Position numbers and translations under genes: made by a program
The notes under the pieces: generated by a model
Database searches by the model: none
The model's input: the letters and a program-made list of their open reading frames with translations, nothing else
What the model was told of the DNA's origin: nothing
Part shown: one piece after another, positions 60,315 to 64,000 of the stretch
How the letters are laid out: each line of letters begins with the position of its first letter
Numbering within the stretch: position 1 is the first letter of the stretch
From: VXOI01 sp965197575
GTDB taxonomy: Bacteria > Chloroflexota > Dehalococcoidia > Lucifugimonadales > UBA3495
Direction: 5' to 3'
DNA length: 64,000 bases
Assembly (NCBI GenBank): GCA_965197575.1
Contig: OZ240214.1
Location: 4,464,001-4,528,000, forward strand

Positions 60315-61430
60315 CTAGCCTAAGACTTCGTCCAGAAGATAACGGCCAACGTCCCGATTCTGCGTGAAGCGGCCCGCCCGCGCCTCCGGTCCTAGACCGG
60401 GGCCGCAAGCGATGATGGGCACGTCGGCCTCGTAGATGGAGCCGTGTGATCTCAAATTCGGAGGCAGGTCGACTTCCGCCGGGTCGCCGAACACCACGTC
60501 TTCCGCCCCCAACACCATGATGTCTCCGATACGCTCCTCCATCAGGCGGAACCGCCGCGCCGCCTGCTCACGGGGGATGGCTTCGTCCACGCCGTTCAGG
60601 TCTTGCAGCACGTCCAAGGCTTGGGAGAGGTCTGCGCTCCGGTCCAGATGCACGTAGATGCAGCCGCCGAGGTTGGAGTGATGCACCGTGTAGCGGTCCT
60701 TGATTATGGGAACGGCCCGCGCCCGGATGCCATACCGCGCCAGCGTTTCCGGCAGATAGAGCATCCGCGACTTGGCCGACATGCCGTGGTCGGCGGTCAC
60801 CAGGATGCGCGCCTCCGGACGCAGGGCCATCAACTCGCCGATAGCCTCGTCCAGTAGGGTTACGTGGCGGGCCGACTCCGGGTGCTCTGGGGCGTAGGCG
60901 TGCATCGCGTAGTCGGTGGTGGTCAGGTACACCACGTCGAAGTCCTGCTGCGACAGGATGTACCGGCCAGCGTCCAGCACCCAACGGTTGACTTCCAGCG
61001 AGTAAATTTCGGGCGGCTCCCCGACCGCGCTTACAACCCAGCCCGGCGGCTGTTCCGACGAGACGCTGACCGTCGCGCCGTCGGACAGGAGCCGGCGCAG
61101 CTTGTCCTTCGCCGTCACCAACAGCGACCGCGCGCCGACGGCGGCGGCCCGCTGGAACACGCTCTGGGTCTGGATGTAATCGCCGGACTCCATGTAATAC
61201 TCGACGTCCTGCTCCCGGTCCAGCAGGTAGTTGGAGGTGATCCCGTGGACCTCCGGGTAGCTTCCGGTTAGCAGGGAGACGTTGTTGACGTTGGTGACGG
61301 TGGGGATCATGCCGCGGGCCTCGGCCCGGAACCCCCGCCTGGCGATTTCGGACAGGTTGGGGTGGGGGCAGGCCGCAAGGTACTTCGGGTCCAGCCCGTC
61401 AACCATGATTACGATGGTAAGCGCGTCCAC
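60315..61430 (-). CDS. Alkaline-phosphatase-superfamily hydrolase, phosphonoacetate hydrolase-like
   Basis: 371 residues from a GTG at 61430 (VDALTIVIMVDGLDP); a TTG six codons earlier is possible. Metal site: D in MVDGLD, nucleophile Thr in MIPTVTNVNNVSLLTGSYP, DYAMHAYAPEH, VTADHGMSAKSR and TVHHSNLGG. The blocks VHGITSNYLLDRE and LLVTAKDKLRRLLSDGA closely resemble phosphonoacetate hydrolase (PhnA), which cleaves the C-P bond of phosphonoacetate; other phosphodiesterases share the fold. It sits 13 bases upstream of thrB on the same strand. Confidence 0.85.
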   Translation of the reverse strand: MDALTIVIMVDGLDPKYLAACPHPNLSEIARRGFRAEARGMIPTVTNVNNVSLLTGSYPEVHGITSNYLLDREQDVEYYMESGDYIQTQSVFQRAAAVGARSLLVTAKDKLRRLLSDGATVSVSSEQPPGWVVSAVGEPPEIYSLEVNRWVLDAGRYILSQQDFDVVYLTTTDYAMHAYAPEHPESARHVTLLDEAIGELMALRPEARILVTADHGMSAKSRMLYLPETLARYGIRARAVPIIKDRYTVHHSNLGGCIYVHLDRSADLSQALDVLQDLNGVDEAIPREQAARRFRLMEERIGDIMVLGAEDVVFGDPAEVDLPPNLRSHGSIYEADVPIIACGPGLGPEARAGRFTQNRDVGRYLLDEVLG

Positions 61431-61557
61431 GTTCCCCCGTTCCCGCAATTGCCTGCTTGAGCTAGACTACTCCATATGCCCGCAAGCGGCAATCCACCCG
61501 GGTGGCCGGATCGAACGGCATGGAGGGATAGCCAGGCAAGTAACGGGAGGTGACCAA

Positions 61558-61806
61558 ATGGCGAGTTGGGAAACTTGCGAAGCCGTCGAAAGTATTCCAG
61601 ACAGGCTCAGCGGCGCTTGGGTGTTCAAAGGGACGCGCGTGCCCGTGGCCGCCTTATTCGAGAATCTCAGGGACGGCGCGACAGTTGGGGAGTTTCTGGA
61701 GTGGTTCCAAGGCGTGGAGGCCTGGCAGGTGGAAGCCGTTATGGACCATGAAATTAAGGAATTGGATTGGCCGTACCGGCCCGTTCGTGAAGATTCTCTT
61801 CGATAA
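61558..61806 (+). CDS. DUF433 protein (probable antitoxin)
   Basis: 82 residues from the ATG at 61558 with GGGAGG ahead. DUF433 signature: SIPDRLSGAWVFKGTRVPVA (the G-x-R-x-P-V motif), LFENLRDGATVGEFLEWFQG and EAVMDHEI. The domain has a helix-turn-helix-like fold and is usually paired with a PIN-like toxin; the next gene starts inside it. Confidence 0.88.
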   Translation: MASWETCEAVESIPDRLSGAWVFKGTRVPVAALFENLRDGATVGEFLEWFQGVEAWQVEAVMDHEIKELDWPYRPVREDSLR

Positions 61807-62104
61807 CGGCACTCCTGCACCCTTACGGCGTTTCTTAGTGGGTCATTTGGTGGATACAACTGCTGAACGAGGATGGGCGACTCTGGCTAATGGCTCATTG
61901 CTCGATCGAGCCGAGGAGTTTGGTTACGAACTCCTGATCACAACCGACCAAAGTATGCAGTACCAACAGAATCTAGTCCCTCGGCCTGTGGCGGTCTTGG
62001 TTCTCCTATCGACTGCGTGGCCACTGATTCAGTTGCGAGTTGACGACATCCTGGCTACCGTAAACGAGATGGGGGCGGGAGACTTCAGGGAATTCCCGGT
62101 ATGA
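61787..62104 (+). CDS. DUF5615 PIN-like protein (probable toxin)
   Basis: 105 residues from a GTG at 61787, overlapping the DUF433 gene by 20 bases. VKILFDNGTPAPLRRFLVGH and YELLITTDQSMQYQQNLVPR show the two acidic sites of PIN-like nucleases (LFDNxxP and TTD). The usual LLDENLP is altered to LFDNGTP, lacking the Glu. With DUF433 this is a typical VapBC-like toxin-antitoxin arrangement. Confidence 0.85.
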   Translation: MKILFDNGTPAPLRRFLVGHLVDTTAERGWATLANGSLLDRAEEFGYELLITTDQSMQYQQNLVPRPVAVLVLLSTAWPLIQLRVDDILATVNEMGAGDFREFPV

Positions 62105-62162
62105 AGCGTGCCGTGCCATGCCGCCATCAATTACGCGAGGAACAGCCGAAGGCTGGTGCGGT

Positions 62163-63428
62163 TTATTGTGCGTGAGCGTGAGCGACTTTTAGGTAGTCGA
62201 GGGCCAGTCGGGGCAGCAGGAACCGCTGGCGCACGCTCTCCTTAGCGGCGTCGCCCATCCTGGCCCGCAAGCAGGGGTCCTGGAGCAACTCCACCAGACG
62301 GGCGGCGCATTCCTCGGGTGAAGAAACCAGATAGCCGCTCGCTCCGTCCTCTATCTGAGCGCGAATCCCCCCGGCGTTGCCGCCGATCATCGGCGTTCCC
62401 TTCCACATGCCTTCGGTGACGGTCAGCCCAAACCCTTCACGGGTGGACTTTTGCATCAGCGCCAGCGAGGCCACCTGAAAGGCGTTGACCACCATGTCGA
62501 TGGTGTCGGGAATGCCGCTGGGGTCGTAGTACATGTGAATGTCGGGGTCGCCTGCGGCATGATCCCTGACGCTGGCCAGAACGTCCAGGGCATCAGGGTC
62601 ATCCGTCGCTTGGGAAAGGCCAAGCAAAGCCAACTGCAGGCCGGGGACCGACTCGCGCGCGGTCCGGAATGCGTCTATCACGCCCCACGGGTCTTTCCAG
62701 AAATCGAAGCGTGAGATCTGGGAGACCAGCGGGCGGGCCGGATCGATTCCCATTGCGCCGACGATTTCCGAGGCCCGTTTCGCGCAGACGGGCGTGTTCT
62801 TCGGGCTGAGCGGGTCGATGGCCGGAGGGGCGATGTAGACGGGCATCGACGCTGCCAAGCCCTCGGGCACGTAGTCCTGTAGCGAAAAGACCAAGTGGTC
62901 GTAGTGGCTGTTCAATGGCAGCAGGGCGTCGAGAGCGCTGGGGTTGGGGGCGGTCAAGTCGATGTGACAGACCCAGATCCAAGCGCCGTTGTCGTCCTTT
63001 CGGAGCAGTCGCGCCAAGGGCAGCAACTGCGGATCGTGGAGTATCCAGATGTCGGCGGCGACTTGGGCATGTTTCATTCCCTTGGCTACGTCTTCGATGC
63101 AGCCAAAATAGACCGACAATTCCTGGTCGGTCAGCGTTCCTTCGGCCCCCTGCAGCAGATTGTGAATCTTCTTGGTGGCCTGAAAGAACTCCGGGACGTC
63201 GGGGTTGATTACGATGCGCTCGGTCTGAATGCCCAAGGCGTTGCAAAACGGCACCATGGATTGCAGAATCTCGGCCACCCCCCCGCCCGTTGCGGTGCTG
63301 TTGAGGTGGGCCACCCGCAGGTGGGACATTTTCCCGGCCAGCTCAGTCAGTTCCTTGGCCAATTCGGGCGTCATGTAAGGGGCGTAGGCGTCGAAACATA
63401 CGGGTGGGTGGTCGAGTTTGAGGAACAT
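62163..63428 (-). CDS. GT4 glycosyltransferase, trehalose synthase (TreT)-like
   Basis: 421 residues. LRVAHLNSTATGGGVAEILQSMVPF, ADIWILHDPQLLPLARLL, WVCHIDLTAPNP, VYIAPPAIDPLSPKN, RPLVSQISRFDFWKDPWGVIDAF, and STREGFGLTVTEGMWKGTPMIGG (E-x7-E) match the trehalose-glycosyltransferring-synthase group, which makes trehalose from NDP-glucose and glucose. Related GT4 synthases cannot be excluded. Separated from GlmS by about 100 bases. Confidence 0.87.
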   Translation of the reverse strand: MFLKLDHPPVCFDAYAPYMTPELAKELTELAGKMSHLRVAHLNSTATGGGVAEILQSMVPFCNALGIQTERIVINPDVPEFFQATKKIHNLLQGAEGTLTDQELSVYFGCIEDVAKGMKHAQVAADIWILHDPQLLPLARLLRKDDNGAWIWVCHIDLTAPNPSALDALLPLNSHYDHLVFSLQDYVPEGLAASMPVYIAPPAIDPLSPKNTPVCAKRASEIVGAMGIDPARPLVSQISRFDFWKDPWGVIDAFRTARESVPGLQLALLGLSQATDDPDALDVLASVRDHAAGDPDIHMYYDPSGIPDTIDMVVNAFQVASLALMQKSTREGFGLTVTEGMWKGTPMIGGNAGGIRAQIEDGASGYLVSSPEECAARLVELLQDPCLRARMGDAAKESVRQRFLLPRLALDYLKVAHAHAQ

Positions 63429-63532
63429 TATTCGTCCTTGGTGAGGGGCTGGGATACCTGGGATATATGATTTCAGCCTGGTCGGGTTACTTCAATAGCT
63501 GCGCCGACCAGTGTGCGCGATTTTAGGCCGTC

Positions 63533-64000
63533 CTACTCCACGGTCACTGATTTGGCCAGATTGCGGGGCTGGTCCACGTCGCACTCACGCAGCAGGGCGA
63601 TGTGGTAGGAGAGCAGTTGCAACGGGACCGTGGCGAGGATCGGAATCAGGTGGTCGGCGGCCTCGGGGATGAAGATGGCGCGGTCTACTTCCGACGACAA
63701 CGTGGCGTCGCCTCGGGTCAGCACCGCCAGCACCGCCCCGTCCCGCGCCTTGACCTCGCGGATGTTGTTGGCGACCTTGTCGTAGAGCGCGTCTTGGGGC
63801 GCCAACGCGACGGTACACAGGCCCGGCTCGATGAGCGCGATGGGGCCGTGCTTCAACTCGCCCGCCGGATAGCCCTCAGCGTGGATGTAGCTGATTTCCT
63901 TGAGCTTCAAAGCCCCCTCGGAGGCGATGGGCGCGGTGAACCCGCGGCCCAGGAACAGGAAGTTCTTGTAATCGTAATACTCCCGCGCCAAGTATTGATA
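63533..64000 (-). CDS. glmS: Glucosamine-fructose-6-phosphate aminotransferase, C-terminal part (5' end outside window)
   Basis: The frame is open to the window end. Visible is the second SIS (sugar isomerase) domain: NFLFLGRGFTAPIASEGALK, LKEISYIHAEGYPAGELKHG, PIALIEPGLCTVALAP, and the invariant C-terminus DQPRNLAKSVTVE. GlmS makes glucosamine-6-phosphate for cell-wall and glycan synthesis. The glutaminase domain lies beyond the window. Confidence 0.95.
   Translation of the reverse strand, partial: YQYLAREYYDYKNFLFLGRGFTAPIASEGALKLKEISYIHAEGYPAGELKHGPIALIEPGLCTVALAPQDALYDKVANNIREVKARDGAVLAVLTRGDATLSSEVDRAIFIPEAADHLIPILATVPLQLLSYHIALLRECDVDQPRNLAKSVTVE

Overview
GC-rich bacterial chromosome fragment of about 64 kb. 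The gene content suggests a Chloroflexota lineage (Dehalococcoidia/SAR202-like): three luciferase-like (LLM) oxidoreductases, a Ycf45/SpoIIIAA-type ATPase with an R3H domain, PdxS/PdxT, a CysO-type sulfur carrier, secreted IPT-repeat and collagen-like proteins, and dense dispersed intergenic repeats. This placement is inferred from gene content; there is no rRNA in the window.

Layout. 0-8.2 kb: accessory region with the 3' end of a large serine recombinase, small coiled-coil proteins, a secreted IPT/TIG protein, a collagen-like anchored protein, an MBL-fold hydrolase and many copies of two palindromic repeat families. 8.2-14.5 kb: valS, aroE, aroC and an LLM oxidoreductase. 14.6 kb: a small Rdx/SelW-like gene with an in-frame TGA in a CxxU motif followed by a bSECIS-like hairpin, so a probable selenoprotein. 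15.5-22.4 kb: a minus-strand run pdxS-pdxT-acetyltransferase-R3H ATPase-solute-binding lipoprotein-tmk, mostly overlapping or tightly spaced. 22.5-28.3 kb: mobile-element graveyard (broken IS66-like element, 5'-truncated IS21-like element, an IS630-type MITE inside a helix-turn-helix gene, and a tyrosine integrase broken by a 16-bp tandem duplication) next to tRNA-Thr(CGT). 28.4-43.1 kb: catabolic and redox genes, two MFS transporters, an SRAP protein, a DUF559 nuclease framed by 38-bp inverted repeats, an epoxide hydrolase, a PQQ-type dehydrogenase, thrC and cysO. 43.2-50 kb: PaREP1-like protein, SF2 helicase, tgt, FAD oxidase and MFS exporter. 50.2-64 kb: broken Abi/HEPN gene, acs, a DapA-MfnB-like fusion enzyme, speD/speE, two more PaREP1-like genes, a glycosyltransferase, lysC-thrB, a phosphonoacetate-hydrolase-like enzyme, a DUF433/DUF5615 pair, a TreT-like glycosyltransferase and the C-terminus of GlmS.

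Most noteworthy: (1) a miniature unit in which a DUF559 endonuclease gene lies between 38-bp inverted copies of a palindromic repeat; the repeats appear to supply its ribosome-binding site and stop codon. Nuclease-free copies of the same repeat are scattered in the window, including one translated in frame inside valS. (2) The CxxU selenoprotein. (3) A fusion of a dihydrodipicolinate-synthase-type aldolase with an MfnB/UPF0264 domain that keeps the catalytic Lys/Asp set. (4) A CysO-like sulfur carrier beside threonine synthase. Biosynthetic links include the aspartate family (lysC, thrB, thrC), shikimate (aroE, aroC), PLP (pdxS, pdxT) and polyamines (speD, speE).
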